The translations under genes and the position numbers were made by a program. From Caprimulgus europaeus (Eukaryota > Chordata > Aves > Caprimulgiformes > Caprimulgidae): a stretch of 64,000 nucleotides of DNA. This document shows, piece by piece, positions 1-13,497 of the stretch. The stretch covers positions 70,413,474-70,477,473 of the forward strand of contig OU015528.1 of the NCBI GenBank assembly GCA_907165065.1, written 5' to 3'. The notes under the pieces were generated by a model that was given only the letters and a program-made list of their open reading frames with translations, was not told the origin of the DNA and did no database searches. The first letter of the stretch is position 1. Each line of letters begins with the position of its first letter.

Positions 1-2490
1 GAAAGCTAATTAAAGTTTGCTGAGATGAAAAGCAAATCTTAAGGATCTTTCCAGTAGGGAAGGAGCTAAGCACAGGAGTAAGCATCCTGCTGGGAACACT
101 CAGTTGACTCTGGTGGGCAAAATTCTGGGTTAAGTGGCTTAAAAAAGATAGAAATTCTTTTGTTTCTGTTTTAAGAGATAGTGCAGAACTATCGACTTGA
201 GCAATCTAGATCTGAGATTTATATTCTTTGATGATTAAACAATTGCTATTTGGCAAGAATGAAATAATCTAAACCAACAACTTTATTTTTCACTATGTGG
301 TCACTGTATAAGCAAACACACCACTTCCGTTTTGTAAATAACCATCATTTTTTTTATTCTAAAAATTTTTTGACAATGCTGATCTCCCTGTTTCAGGGAA
401 CATGGTAATGTCACTTAAAAGGGGTCTGATTTTCCAAAGGAAAAATAACAGTCTTCATAAATCAGCTATGTAAATTTGAAGACATCTAGTATCACTTGTG
501 ACTGCTGAGAATTACATTTTTAGGATTCATGTACATTAGGATATTGCAGTGTTTGGTTTACAGAAATAAAGCAGAGATGTTTTCAGACATGCCGAGACTT
601 AAAGAAAATACGTAGAAATAAATGGGCTTTCTCTCTGAAAAACTGAATAATGCCATAGAGCTTAGGTTTTTCCACTGCCTTATATTTATGCAACTTCATT
701 ACTTTGCTGATGCAAATTCTTTTGATGTCCTGTGATCTGTCACTTGCTCTGGCTTCTGTTTCTGAATGCCTCCGAATATGTCCAGACTCAGACAGAGAAG
801 AGGACAATTGCTGTCACCAATTCTGGCCATATAGGCAGCAGGCCTAGGCAACTGGCATAGGAAAAATTCCTACTCTGACGTTTTGCTTTGAGACACGGGA
901 TTTTCCAGTCTCACTGCCTAGGCTCGGCACTGATGCCAGCTCTCCCAGATTCCCTGCAGAGCCTGTGGGGATTCACTGTGAACCCTCAATTACCTGAGTA
1001 AATCTGGTAGGGTTGGGTTGTCATTAAACAAGTAACTATGCCACTTTGTAGTTTCTAAATTCAGACTAACTTTTAACTCTTGAACATGCACAGAAAGTAT
1101 TAACATTGTATACATTTCTCTTTACACTAGCAAAAAGCTGGTAGAACACTACTTTCAAGGGCTCTGAATCTTTACAAACCCTGTAAAAGTCCATTTCTCA
1201 TGTCAGAGACTGAGACACTCTTCAGGAGCTATTTTAATTTTTTGTTTAAAAAAATAATCTTGCTATCCTACTGTTTTAGTTGAAGTGTCAGTTACTCATG
1301 TACAGTGAAAACAAGCTCAGTGCTGTTGTAGTTTCTGAACAGAAATGAAATATACTGCAATATCTCCCATCTTTTTATTAGAGATGCCATACAGAAAGAC
1401 ACAGGTGCCAAATATTTGTCAGTGCAATACTTTTTCATTAATATCACTCAGCATTGCATGGTGTGCCTAGATTAGTGTGCTCCTTCCTAAACCTTAATAG
1501 TGAACTAATAGACATCTTAATATCGAATTAATTAAGAGCAGTAATTATTTGATTCATTTGATAGCTTCTTTATGTACCTCTAAAACTGTCTGAAGAAAAC
1601 CACTGATTGTGATTCCATCAGCACTTAATGAAGCTTGAGCTTTGTGCATTGCAAGCACAGAGTGTTTGACAGATTTTAATAGTTAGTTAATTGTGTATAA
1701 GTTAATTTTTACTAATTACAAAATGGTGGAAGAAAGAACATAATAATAAATGAGATTTTAAAATGTAATGAATCGGATAGAATAGGAAAATTTCATGTTG
1801 TGATTATTTAATAGTCATATGAGTTCTTTGAACTGTGACAAATTCACCCTGAGCAAAACCCAGGAACAATGCCCATAGGCTGTTTAAATTCAAGTTATGT
1901 CACTGTATCAAGTCTCACTAACGACAGTCACTTTTTCAGGATTAAATTCTCCTCATAGCAGGTGAACTCCAGAAGCAAAAAAAGTCTGAATTACAAAATG
2001 AGGACGGGACCAAGTCAGATAAAGCCTATATGATAAATTATTTGTTTCTGCTCCCTTCTAATGCCTGTGAAGTTGGATACAAGTTATTTCTGAAAACCTG
2101 AAAATCCTTCAAGATCTTTGGAGTGTATCTTTGCATGATTTTTTGCATGTATTATAACAAATAATACTTTTTTTTTTTTTACTTAATGGAAAAAGAGAAA
2201 CTTCATCTCATAGTGGGAAATATTTTTGCAGAGCAATAGACACTTGTGGCAGGTAGCTAATGAGAGGTACTTTTAATTTATCACATAGTAAGGATAAGAA
2301 GACTCAAGTCCTAGAAAGGCATATATCTATATATAATTATTTTTTTTTAATAGACAATGAAAGGACTCTAGGGAGACATTCAGATGTCCGCAAAGTACAA
2401 TTAAATGTTGAAAGATGAATCCTACCAAGAATGGCAATTTATATCTTTTGCTCCACAAAATGCATATTGATTCACAATGTACTAAAGATT

Positions 2491-2494
<4 letters not shown>

Positions 2495-2528
<34 letters not shown>

Positions 2529-2583
2529 CTATGGTCTGCTGCATGAGTTTTGTTGGTTTGTGGTTTGTTTTTTTTTTTTTTTT
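2495..2583. repeat. A29 tract and facing T16 tract
   Basis: A run of 29 A (2495-2523) is followed 44 bases later by a run of 16 T (2568-2583). The two can pair as an inverted repeat. The T run is preceded by a GT-rich stretch. This is probably a retroposon tail or simple-sequence expansion; no coding content. Confidence 0.9.
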
Positions 2584-3486
2584 AAATTAAAATCTGTTAA
2601 CTTTTAGTCCTGAAAAAATGCACTGACATTCTCACATAGGATACAGTGCACTAGATCAGTTGTCCTAGAATGCTTGAGGTCTGCACATCACCTTCACAAC
2701 AGGTAACAGTAACAGCATGAAGATTTCCTGCAGTAAGGCGGGAGATGTCACATATATAAAGACAGGTTTATACTGGATTTTGATCCTTAGAGTTGTAAGA
2801 TTCAAATAAGAGATATTTTCAGGTGATCCAGAAAGATATGGAAGTGAAATCAGGTGATGTGTTGAGTCAACACATTTAAATTGGAAGTTGGTCTTGTCCT
2901 GTCTATTGAATGTGCATTGGGCACATGCCTGTTGCGTAATGTGAATTAAACATGGGGTATCTAAATAGTATTTAGATGAGGTATAGTTCTAAAAGTGGGA
3001 ATCTGTTCATGGATTAATTTCATCATAAGAAAAGGAAGGCTACATAGAAATACAGTGACCACATCAAAGAGGCCTGTAGCACCTCAGAAAGCACTTCAGC
3101 TTAAGCAATACACTAATCGTGGCAACATGCCAAAAAATAGGTCTATATTACTGTCTCATTCTTCAGGTGAGGAACCTGAATGGCATGAAAAGCATGGCTT
3201 GGTTAGGGCTGTGCATGGAATCATAACACGATTTCAAAGGCCTACGTAGGCACAAATCCTCCCAGCCACATGCATTTCAGTGAGACACACATGGAAATTT
3301 CCAAGGAAAAGGTGGTATTTTTTGGGGTGCTTGCATGATGGAAAATGGCATTAGGCAAGGCTGCAAGAGACAAAAGAGCCTAGCTACAGACTAAGTTTCA
3401 GGAGACATTATTTGGATTTGAAACAAGGCACCTGCATGTGTGTTCATGTGTACATGCAATTGTGTATAGATGCTTAAATATTTATC

Positions 3487-3581
3487 GGGTTAAAAACGGA
3501 ATATTATTGTCATTCTATTTTTGGCAATAATATGGAAATTGCCCTATTATTTCCAATTGGGTTAAAAATGGAATATTATTG
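3487..3581 (+). repeat. Imperfect 23-bp direct repeat
   Basis: Two copies of a 23-base unit (3487-3509 and 3559-3581) differ at one base (C or T after the A run) and are offset by 72 bases. The spacer is also rich in AATATT-like words. No known element is recognised. Confidence 0.8.
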
Positions 3582-5289
3582 CCAATATTGCCAATATTTA
3601 GAGAAGAGGACCTTCACATTTTCGTTGGGCATAGGAAAGCAAACTATCCCCAGGAAAATATGTTCTCATGTTTACTATTCAAGAAGAGAAAAGACCCTCT
3701 TGCAAGCCTCACTAATTCATGAAGCAACATATGCATGTCATGCCAAGATGGAACATTCTTCTCATTACAGGCAGATAAAGAATCAAAATAATGCAATCTG
3801 CTGTCTCCAAATAGCAAAAAAGTTGTCTTTTACTAGGTTTTTTTACAAGCCTAATGGATGAGAGCTGTCTGCTAGGAAAGCTGTTGGGAGGCCATGAAAA
3901 ATCATCTCCACTGCAGTTGTTTCTGTGTGTTACAAGGAGATTCGTACACATTACTTGAATGTGTATACACAGTATTTAGGCATGTGTACATTAGAATTAC
4001 AGACACATTAAAACTATAGACAGAGGCATGGTAGGTAAACTAACAGATATCAGCTGATAGATGCCCATGGTGTTTGCTCAAGGTACTGGCATGCTCCCTT
4101 GGGTACACGGACTTTGAAAAATACAATGTTCAGTAAGATTTCAAATGTGTCTCACACACAGAAGTACAGTGGAAAAAGACTTCGCCATTGTGTGAAGGTG
4201 AAATGCTGAGGTGAGCATTTCAGTCTGCACATCCAAGACTTTTAGAGGTAGTGTTCTGATGTGGTCAGGATTTATCCTCTGAGAAGAGGGGCAGGCAGCC
4301 TGATGGCAAAGTGTAGGGAAAGGAAGAGAAGTCTGTGTTAGAATCTGGCAACTGAGAAAAGGAATTGTGAAAGAAAGGCTGGTGAAAAGCTAACTAGAAA
4401 ACCACTAACAGAGCAGAGTGCAGCCTGGAAGAAATGGTTGCCAGAAGCTGGACAGACTGAGCATTTATATGTCTGTAATCCTGTGGCTGTTACTACCCAG
4501 AAAGTCTTGGGAGTGTCCTGCTGAATCCTCTCCAATACCATTTTGGGGATCTGATAAGCGACTATTGTTACTTTTTGCCTAAAACAGAGAAGCCTGAGTA
4601 TAATTATATGGAGGGTGTGCGCTCTGCCACAAACATGCCTGGGGTGTTTCGTGTTGTGATGGCGTGTTTACAATTCTGTAATCTTTACACTATGTAATTT
4701 TAAGGATTGTTTTTAAATGCGAAACACTAATGACTGCTCTGACTTCTCAAAGCATAAGAAAGAGGTGAAGGATACATCCCATTTCCTTTCTAGCTGTTGT
4801 GAGGTGGAAGGGAGGGCACAGCACTGGTTTTGGTAGCCCAATATGCCTGCTTCACCACTGAAACTGTCTGACCCTTCATTCCATGAAGTGTGAGTTGTTC
4901 CTGGCCAGCTCTCAGATCCTCTCTCAGTTCTGGTGCAGGTAAGTCGAGTATGAGGTTTACATTTCCTTACCAGGCACATCTGCTTGTTTGTGTATGGGCA
5001 AAGCTGTTCAATATTAATTTTCTTTGGAGTGGGAGGACTTCAAAAAGAGTGCTGAATGACAGCTGGGCAGGGAAAGAAGTTCCATGGGTTTTACTGTTCT
5101 GAGGCTTTAGGAAGGAACACAAACAAGAACACATTACAGGATTAAGGTACCAAACTTACATTATTATTTATAATTAACCTTTCAGGTAACATTAATCTGT
5201 GTACCAAAGAGCACTGATGAATCTGGCTTTCAGTTGCAACAGCTTTTTGATTAACTGATAATGCCAGAAGATTATATACCATGACTTCA

Positions 5290-5710
5290 GGCAGAAGGAG
5301 AAAAAGGGAAGTAGGAGAAGAAAGAAAAACATATCATGGGAAATTTTGAGAAATATAAATGTTAATGGCAGAGGACAAGGACAGAATTGATGTAGAAGCT
5401 GTAAATTTGGGGAATGGGGAAAAAAAAAAAACCTAGATGATATTTCAGTGGGGGAGGAGACAGATCAGGGGAAATGCTTGAAGGAGGAGTGACTGCTGAA
5501 ATGATAGGGTGGAAGGTGTAAGAGATATACAGAGAGCTGGAGGAGGGAGGAGATTCTTGGGGAAGGAAACAGGAGTAAAAGGAAGCACATGTAGAAAGAA
5601 AGGCAGAGGGGAAGTGGCAACAAGCTGGAGGCTGCAGCTGTGAAAGCCACACAGGAAGCAATCAAAAGGACTCCAAGAAGACCGAAGGTAGAACAACAGC
5701 ATTTACATAA
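5290..5710 (+). repeat. Purine-rich (GA-rich) strand-asymmetric block
   Basis: The + strand is dominated by A and G over roughly 400 bases with many AGGAGG, GGGGAA and AGAAAG words. The asymmetry removes stop codons from the pyrimidine-rich complement and so produces several overlapping spurious minus-strand open frames. No coding signature is present. Confidence 0.7.
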
Positions 5711-6664
5711 GAGGATAGGTCAGAAAATATCCAGATTAATGGAAATTTCAGGAATATTTTTGTTTCCTTCCTTTCCCTTGTTGCTTTATTTTCTGACTAA
5801 CTTTAGAGAAGGAAAAACATCATAGAAAGCCAGGCAAAGAGGTTTATACCATGGGATGCTTCTTGAGTTAATACTTGTAGGACATAGCTCTCTAGCTCCT
5901 GTCATACTGACTCACCTCGGTGTCCTGTTAACCCTCTGGGACAACTTTTATCTTAATTATGAAAGGTCTCATCAGACAGACTGCTCACTGTTGCTATTTG
6001 CTCTGTTTGGAAGGAAGTGCCTCAATCCTCTGTCCAAATAAAAAAAATGAATACAGTGGTTAAAACTTTAATAGCTTTTTAAAAGTATTTTAAAGAGTTT
6101 GTCACTGCTATGATAGAAGGATCTAGCAAAGATCCAAAAGGACAGGCAGAGGATGCAATATCACTGTCATTTGGCTCAGATGTGCATCTAGACAACAAAA
6201 TTCTGAACCAAAGCTTGTGGAAATCATTAGAAAGAGTCCCAGGAATTTGAACAGCTGTATTGACAGCTGTGATCCCTCATTCTGAACTGCCTCTGTGCTT
6301 TGTGTAAAAAAGTATCATAAGCCCAAATCTGAAGAGGTATCTCTAACATGAAACACCTTACCTGGCTTCCAGTGTGTTGTGAGGATTAAATGGGATTAGA
6401 GTGTGTTTGCAAAGAGTTATTGCAAAGAGCAAAGTCTATTAAGCTTGTTCTGTATTGGCAACAGGGGCCAGATACTCCACTTCCAAGTGCTGGGCTATAG
6501 CGGAGGGGAAAGAGATCCGAGGCAGGGGCTGGTGTTGAAAGGATTTCTTAGAGCTGGTCTCTCTTGCAAAGCCTAAGTGTGAAAGAGTATTATCTTTGGC
6601 TCAGAGGTTTTATAATTCCTTATCACTTGAGACAGTTTAGCTACCAAGGAGTTTAAAAGGTCTG

Positions 6665-6855
6665 TACAACTTTCTATTTCTTTTTGCAGCTGATGAAAGA
6701 GAACTGAGTCGTAGGGCACTGGGCAGCCAGGGTTGCTATAGGGTTGCTACAGCAACTTGATTTTTCTGTGAATAAGGAGCTAATTTAGCAGGCTTTTCTG
6801 CAGCTCTCCAGTTCCTGGTGGCAAGAATAGTGAGAGCAGCTCTCCCTCCATACAG
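6665..6855 (+). other. Possible upstream alternative exon (speculative)
   Basis: A good donor (CAG|GTATGTGAG, boundary after 6855) follows a moderately GC-richer stretch containing an X-box-like palindrome at 6743-6756. Mammalian CD36 has several alternative non-coding first exons far upstream of the proximal promoter, so a distal first exon about 9 kb upstream of the main one is plausible. Nothing in the sequence proves transcription, and the left boundary is arbitrary. Confidence 0.15.
6743..6756. promoter_or_regulatory. X-box (RFX)-like palindrome
   Basis: GTTGCTACAGCAAC is an inverted repeat of GTTGC around a 4-base centre and fits the general RFX-factor X-box pattern. A half-site copy (GGTTGCTATAG) lies immediately upstream at 6731-6741. 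Binding is inferred from motif shape only. Confidence 0.3.
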
Positions 6856-9800
6856 GTATGTGAGCATGCTTCTGGACTAAATGCAGCTTCTCAGCACACA
6901 TTTGGACATTGCATTCGTTTTTTGTGAGTGTATTATTTTATCCTGTTGCTAGCAAAATACTCTTATATGCTAAAACTATTAAAAACACAGACAGATGCCA
7001 TTCAGCCTCTATTTCTTGACTGTTTATAACTCTAAGGAGAGCCCATTCACTAAAATTTAGAAAGAGTAAATATACTGATAATCAAATTATTTCACTTGCT
7101 TATTAATATTTTGATAATATTTAATATTGTTAATATTTCAGTGTACATTGCAATTAAAAATCCATGTATCCATATTTTAATATGTAATAAGTAATTTAAT
7201 ATTTTCTCTGTGAATCATTATCCTATATATAAAAGTCTATTATTTAAAGAATTATATACATTTACAATCAAAAATAAATCTAAATAAAGAGAAACATCAA
7301 GTGTATGGCTGATCAAAAAATATATATGTTTTACAAGTGTGTTACAAATTAACATCTGAAAATACTGTAGTAATTATTAATTATAAGAAAAGGCATATAT
7401 GTGCATTTCTGTGTGCATTTAAAATTATAATTCATGCCTAATGAAGATGCTGATGTAAAGTAAATTAATTTTGATATGGAAATCCTAAGATCAACTCAAG
7501 AAATATATCATAGTCATATAAGTACTAATAACTTGTGCTGTTTTAGTGATCTGATTCTCTTTAAAAACTGATTCAATAATTGTGATATTAATACAGCTAT
7601 TTGTATTTTTTTTAACTTAGTAAAAATATCCTATTCATAAAAATAATATAGTCTGTAGTTGTCTGGTTTTTGGCATTATTTTCTGTCCTTAAGGGAGAGT
7701 TCAGAAGCATTTATATAACTAGCACAACCAGGAAAATTGTCAGAAATGTACTTTTTTTTCAGTTAATTTTTTTTTTTGAAGCTACTTTATGTGTAACTGA
7801 TAGTTATATGCATATAACATAATCATGTAGCATGGTTTAATCTGAAAGAATAATGCCATATCTCAGCATCAGAAAATTACATGATCTGAGAAATTCAGAG
7901 TAACTGTTAGTTGCCTACTTCATTCACTGTTAGTGCACAGAAATCACTGATAATACTTTTTCTTCTGCTCTGTTCTTCAGAGTTCTTAATGTTTCTTATT
8001 ATGCAATAATACTACTACAAAATTTTTCCTAATCTCTTTAAGTCTTTCACTGCTGCCAAGGTATCTCTTGTGGCAAAGGTGATTTTATTTTTCAGAGGCT
8101 TTTTTTGTTTGTGTGTCATCTATGTTTTATACTTTCATTGCAGTAATTAAGTAAGCATCTTCTCAAGAAAAATATGTAAACAGGAAAAATTCATTTTTTG
8201 TCACACATACAAGAGTAGCACATTAGTACTTAGAATACAGATGAGAAAAAGCATCCTTTGGTATAAGATATAGGAAAATTTGTATAATAAAGATTTTGTA
8301 TAATAAATTAGTTTAAATAAAACCTAGCTTGCCAGATCCATAAGGAAATGCTACAAAAGGTGAAAAACACCAATGCAGTCGGCACACATTTTCTTAAAAC
8401 TCTCAGAGTATTGCTTCCTCACCCAGATTGATAGGTGACTTCCTCACCCAAACGGTCTGCACCTCCGCTGCCAGCTGGAGGGGAAAATCTGCTTTTCTGA
8501 GAGTGCTTCCATCAGCTCCTGCTGTCACTGCTGGAGTGTCTGAGATCTCCCCTCGAGGGACAAAGCTTAATCAGGAAGGGCTTTGGTCTTTATTAATTCT
8601 CCTGATGACTTTCTGTGTCATTCTTTACTTTGGTAGAAAACATACATCTCACTGGCAGAGGCCTGGACCCCCTGGACTATCCCAACCATCAATTCTGATT
8701 CTCAAAGTAGGGCTGGGGAACTCTCTTAGGACATGGGATAGGCTAAGTAAGGCTTTCCTTTTGTTCTGGCCTGATGAAGAGCAGGGTTTTTTCTGCCAGT
8801 AGGCTCATGATTTGGCTCTAATACCTTGTTTTTGAAGCTGAACTGAAGTCTTGGGGAAGATCTGCATGTTGCTCAGATCAAGGACAAGGTCTGGAACATG
8901 TGAACTGAAAGAAAAGGGTGTCAATTACTTGACAGGTCTTCAACTCTTGAGAAGTCACAGAAAAGTTGACCTTAAACTTAACCTCTTCATTAACTAGAAA
9001 AATCTCCTTTATGCGTGTTGTTCTTAATTATTACACAGAGAAAATTATGGTTTAGCTGGTAGGTAAAAGCTGTCATAAAGACTACACAATCACTCATCAA
9101 AGCCGCTGCCATTGTCTGGGATGATTCATTATGGTGACTATTTGTCAACCAGTTATTGCACGAGTGAAGGAGTTTTGAATTACTCCATTATTCTGTGACT
9201 TCTGAGTCAAGGAGAAAAGTTTTGCAAGAAGTGGAATATATCCAAGTAGGGACAAGATTTATTAAATTTCTCTTGACTTTCAAAAAGGTCTGCTTTCAAA
9301 ATTTTTCTCCCATACCATTGGAGCATCTTCTCTGTGCTCTCAATAAATTTCAGTCAGAAACATCTTTAGGATTAATAGACTGACCCAGTCCTTTAGGAAA
9401 CAGATTTTTATAGCTCTTTCCTGACTCAGACTCACTCAGAAGCCTAAATCATTATATTATATTTTCTACATTGGGTTTCATTCTACAAAGTTCCTTTCTA
9501 TCTATTTTCTGAGTGACTCTCACATGAGACCACAGGACTGGAAGTATCAAAGTTCACTCTATCCCTTCCTCTCTTGTGCTTTCTTCACCTGATTTCCCTG
9601 CTATAATAACTTGAAAATAATTTTTTAAAGTGATTTTGAGGACTGAAAAAGGCAACAGTTTATGCATGCCACAGTCAGTGAAGAACAGCTCAGAATCAAT
9701 ATTTTTGTGGGGGAAAAAAATGGACTGAAGCAGCTCCTGTGTCTTCTATCACCCATTTTCCCTTAAAGAATTTAGTTAGAATTTGACAGAGAAACTCATC

Positions 9801-11964
9801 CCTGGCAGAAGCCAACTATATCACGCTGTTTCCACTGTACTGTTGCCAAGTTGGCTTGAGCCAATGGTATTTTAGGATGTTTTCCGTATCATCAGAACAG
9901 ACTGAGAATCACAAGGGACAGCACCTTAGGTCCTAACACTTCACAGAGCTGGGAAAACTTCAGCTGGAGGTCTTTGGTGGGTAATGAAGGAGCTACACAG
10001 CAGTTTGGAATGAGCCTTCCAAGCTCTTGTGATGAGAAATCAGGTATTAATGCATGTTTGGGAGGATACTTTTTCAGGGGGCTGAAGTCTGCTTGATATG
10101 AGTGGTTGGAGTAAGCCTCAGGTCATACACTGGAAAGCCTTGAAGGCCAACACATCTACAGCAAAAGTCTGTGATGTGAGGTGGGCAAAAAAGTGCTACA
10201 CCAGGTCTGCAATCTTTGGCCGAATTTTACGTTAATGTCAGGTGGTAAATATTTTGAAGTTTTCTTATTGCATTCTTCTTGCTTCACAACTTGTTTGCAC
10301 TTACCAGAACCTTGTATAGCTGTTCTGGTACTCTTGGAGTGGTGTACTGATGAGGGGAAGATCTGAAAGACCTTTCTGGGGAGTTGCAGTGGAATTGTTC
10401 TAATATTAACCTTCTAAAAGTTAGATGTCTAATTTAAGTGAGTTGTTTAGATCCTCTGCAGTAAAAGGAGAGACATCAGTACCTCCAAAGGGCATGATAT
10501 ATCCTTGCCTAAAATAAGCATTTAAGGTAGATGAGATGAGTCCGTGGATGTGCTTGTACCTCTCCATTGACAGGGGAGGAAACAAATTTATCTTTCTTAG
10601 GAGAGATGCCTACTTTTTACCTGCATAAAATTATTCGCAACAAATATTTACAATTAACTTTAAACAAGAAAATAATTATTGCTATGAAACTATGTCTTTC
10701 TTTTGGGTCCTTAAGATATCAAAAGCAAAACTGAAACAACTGAAATATCTTGATATTTTATTCTTTTAAAGTGAGATGACTACTCCTGACATATAACTCT
10801 CTTCTATCCCATGGCTTTTGGAAAATGAGGTGGTACAAAATAGCAATGACAGTGAGAACAGCTAAGACAAAGACACTGAACATGTAATTTAGGAAAAAAA
10901 TATTAGTTCTATATTATTATGTTTATAATATTTTTACAATAAAAGTGAAGTAAATTGTTGAGACTGGTCTGGGTGGATAGCTCGTGCTGCTTCTTATGAA
11001 TTATGTGATGATGTGATACACAGAAGGTTTTCATTTCTGTAGGAAGTCAAACCACCTTTCATGAATACAAAATTTCACTCTCTATAAAGGAACAAGTCTC
11101 AGTGTCTCCAATACATGCAGAGGGACAAAAGTCTCATCCAGCTGGTGGCATATTGCACATTTTCTTTTGTAGATGATTCATCTTTGTTGTTCTCCTCAGT
11201 AGGACTAAGTGCACATGAGTGAATATGAGTGTATTGAATCAGAAAGAGCTTATTTGGGGACAAGAGCCACATTTTAATTTTTGTGGGTTTTTTGAATGCT
11301 TTAAATCTTACACTACTGAGAAAGATACAGCCCTTTTTGTGGAACTTAATAACTATGGAGAAGCCAGAGGACCACTTAGAGGTGGCAATGGGTTTTTGGG
11401 TGTGGAGTGTAGAAGCCACATAAGATGATATGAATAGAATAAACTGGATAAAAAATACATCCATGTTTTTACTTATCATAGAAAAAAGGTAAACATAATT
11501 CCTCACATCTTTACTTCAAAATAAGAAGAGTACTCAAAAGAGTATAGAAAATCATGTTTTGAGTGCTGAGAACATTAACCTCATCTTTTTCCCCAGGTCT
11601 TGGCACTTTTCCTAACAACTAGAAGGTTGGTTTTGTGTGTGTTGTTTTTTGGGTTTTGTTTTGTTTTTTTCTTCAAGGGTAGTGTCCTCTGAAAAATCCA
11701 GAGGGTACAAAAATATAGACAGGGGTTTCCTGGAGTTCTCTCACTTTCTTGCTAACCCCAGCTAACATCTGCTAACATCTCCACATCTGACAAGGGATTA
11801 ATGTTAGAATTAGTTTTTATGAGTTTCATAATACGCAGGAGAAGAAGTACTCGGCAAGTGCCATGACTGTGGAAACTGGAATATAAAATCATGCTGTGCT
11901 GTGCTGCACTTTACATTAGAGAATTCCCACGGGAATGTGGGAACATTTATGTGGGCATTCTCAA

Positions 11965-12046
11965 AATTCATATTATAGATACCATAAAGTATGGTAGATA
12001 CCATAAAGTAGATACCATAAATTCATATTATAGATACCATATAATG
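11965..12046 (+). repeat. Local tandem repeats around GATACCATA
   Basis: The word GATACCATA occurs four times in about 80 bases. A longer unit of about 22 bases (starting AATTCATATTATAG) recurs at 11965-11986 and 12020-12041, with two shorter copies between. It looks like stepwise slippage duplication. Confidence 0.85.
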
Positions 12047-13497
12047 CTCTAATGGAAGGGATCTTAACATAAAATAAAAAGGGGAGCCACTGAGTGTTCA
12101 GGAACCTCAGGGCATATAGAAAGATGATAACTCTCCTCATTTGTTCCCTCTGTGTTTAGAAATCACTCCAAGGTAAGTGATTTCCAAAAGGCCCTGCTAT
12201 GAGGTTTCTAGAAAAGCCAGGAATCACAATAATCTCTTCAGCATTTTCTTGTCAGTAGCATGTTTATTCCAGGAAATGTGGGCAGATTTCTTTTGGAGTT
12301 AACAATTGCGTTTGTCTTCTTCTGCTTCATGTGGTTTTCTGTGTCTTCATCAAGCATGTGAGTGTCATTTACACCATTTCTCTTTCTTGACAGTTTCTCC
12401 TTGTGGGGTAGTTTTTTTCTTGTCGCACCACTGTTGCACCAGATGAAGTACATATGGTCTCTGTATATTCTTCTCCATAAACTCTGAACTCCAATATGAA
12501 GCCAGAGAACACAGAAGAACCATTAGGTACTTAGGTTGGGCTTGTTTTGTTTTGTTTTTAAGAAACAGAAATGATTGATATCCAAAAGAGCACAGCTTTT
12601 CTCTTAGCTTCAAATCCTTTTAGCTGTTTTCTGCAGTTGAACCTGGCAGTCCTCATTTCACTACCAAGCACTGCCTATTAGAAGAGATTTTGTTTATATA
12701 GGAGGATAATAGGATATCAGAAGTCATAAAATCAGCTGATAAAACTCAACATGCACATGTTGAACACTCAACTTCATTACATCTGTGTTAGTGCCTTTAG
12801 GACTCCAACAAAAAGACAGCAGTAGATACTTTCCTGCCTTATGAATGGTGCACACTAAACCCCATACACTGCAAATGGAGAAAATGAGCATGGTAGGGAA
12901 CATCTCCACAGGCAGTTGTGAGTAACCGCAATTAATTCCACTGAGAAAAGACAAATCAGCAGTAAAGAAGGCAGTGCAAACTGGGAAGAAAGCTGGGGGA
13001 TCCTAAACTTAATAATCCTCAAGAGAGCATCATGCAAGGAGAAGTCCAATACAAATAATTACTGATAATCATAAAAGTAGTGCATGAGAACCATAGTGTG
13101 GAGGACTGCTTCTTCAGCAGTTAAACTTCACTCTAGAATTAGAGAATAATGGAAAGCAGATTTGCTTTTCAAAGATGTAAAACTGGAGTTAGTCAAGGTC
13201 ATCAACTTTCCTTGGAAGTGAGCCTTGTACAAAGACTGCCCTACAGCTTGCTTTCAAAGGACGGGGCTCACTTTCACTCTTGCTTTCACTACTAGGAGAT
13301 AAAACCTCAAATTCATGAATCTTCATCCACTTTAGATTTATGTAGCAGAAGTATATTAGAAGAAAGGAGCTTCTTCCATAAAAGGATAACTATATCAAGC
13401 AGTATCAAAAACAGAACAGTAAACAGTTGGTCAAAACACATATCAAATACTAAGCATGTGGATCACACAAACTATTCCATGTTATACCCTGAAAGTA

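Larger units (their letters stand above)
1..13497. other. Intergenic region upstream of CD36, no gene recognised
   Basis: No open frame here resembles a protein family I know, and all are short and unsupported by splice or codon patterns. Visible contents are mononucleotide tracts (A29 at 2495-2523, T16 at 2568-2583), short direct repeats (3487-3581, 11965-12046), a purine-rich block on the + strand (5290-5710), a strongly AT-rich stretch (about 6950-8350) and one possible unannotated exon end near 6855. In mammals the next gene on this side is GNAT3. I saw no G-alpha exon here, but short exons on the minus strand could be missed by eye. Confidence 0.6.

Noticed and set aside
3487-3581. Short direct repeats as a CRISPR-like array
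   Set aside because: Only two imperfect copies, no regular spacers, and the genome is vertebrate.
5362-5702. Three overlapping minus-strand open frames
   Set aside because: They result from the purine-rich + strand, which depletes stop codons in the pyrimidine-rich complement.
8428-8802. 124-codon plus-strand open frame
   Set aside because: No recognisable domain, no promoter or splice support, composition like surrounding intergenic DNA; an open frame of this length is expected by chance in 64 kb.
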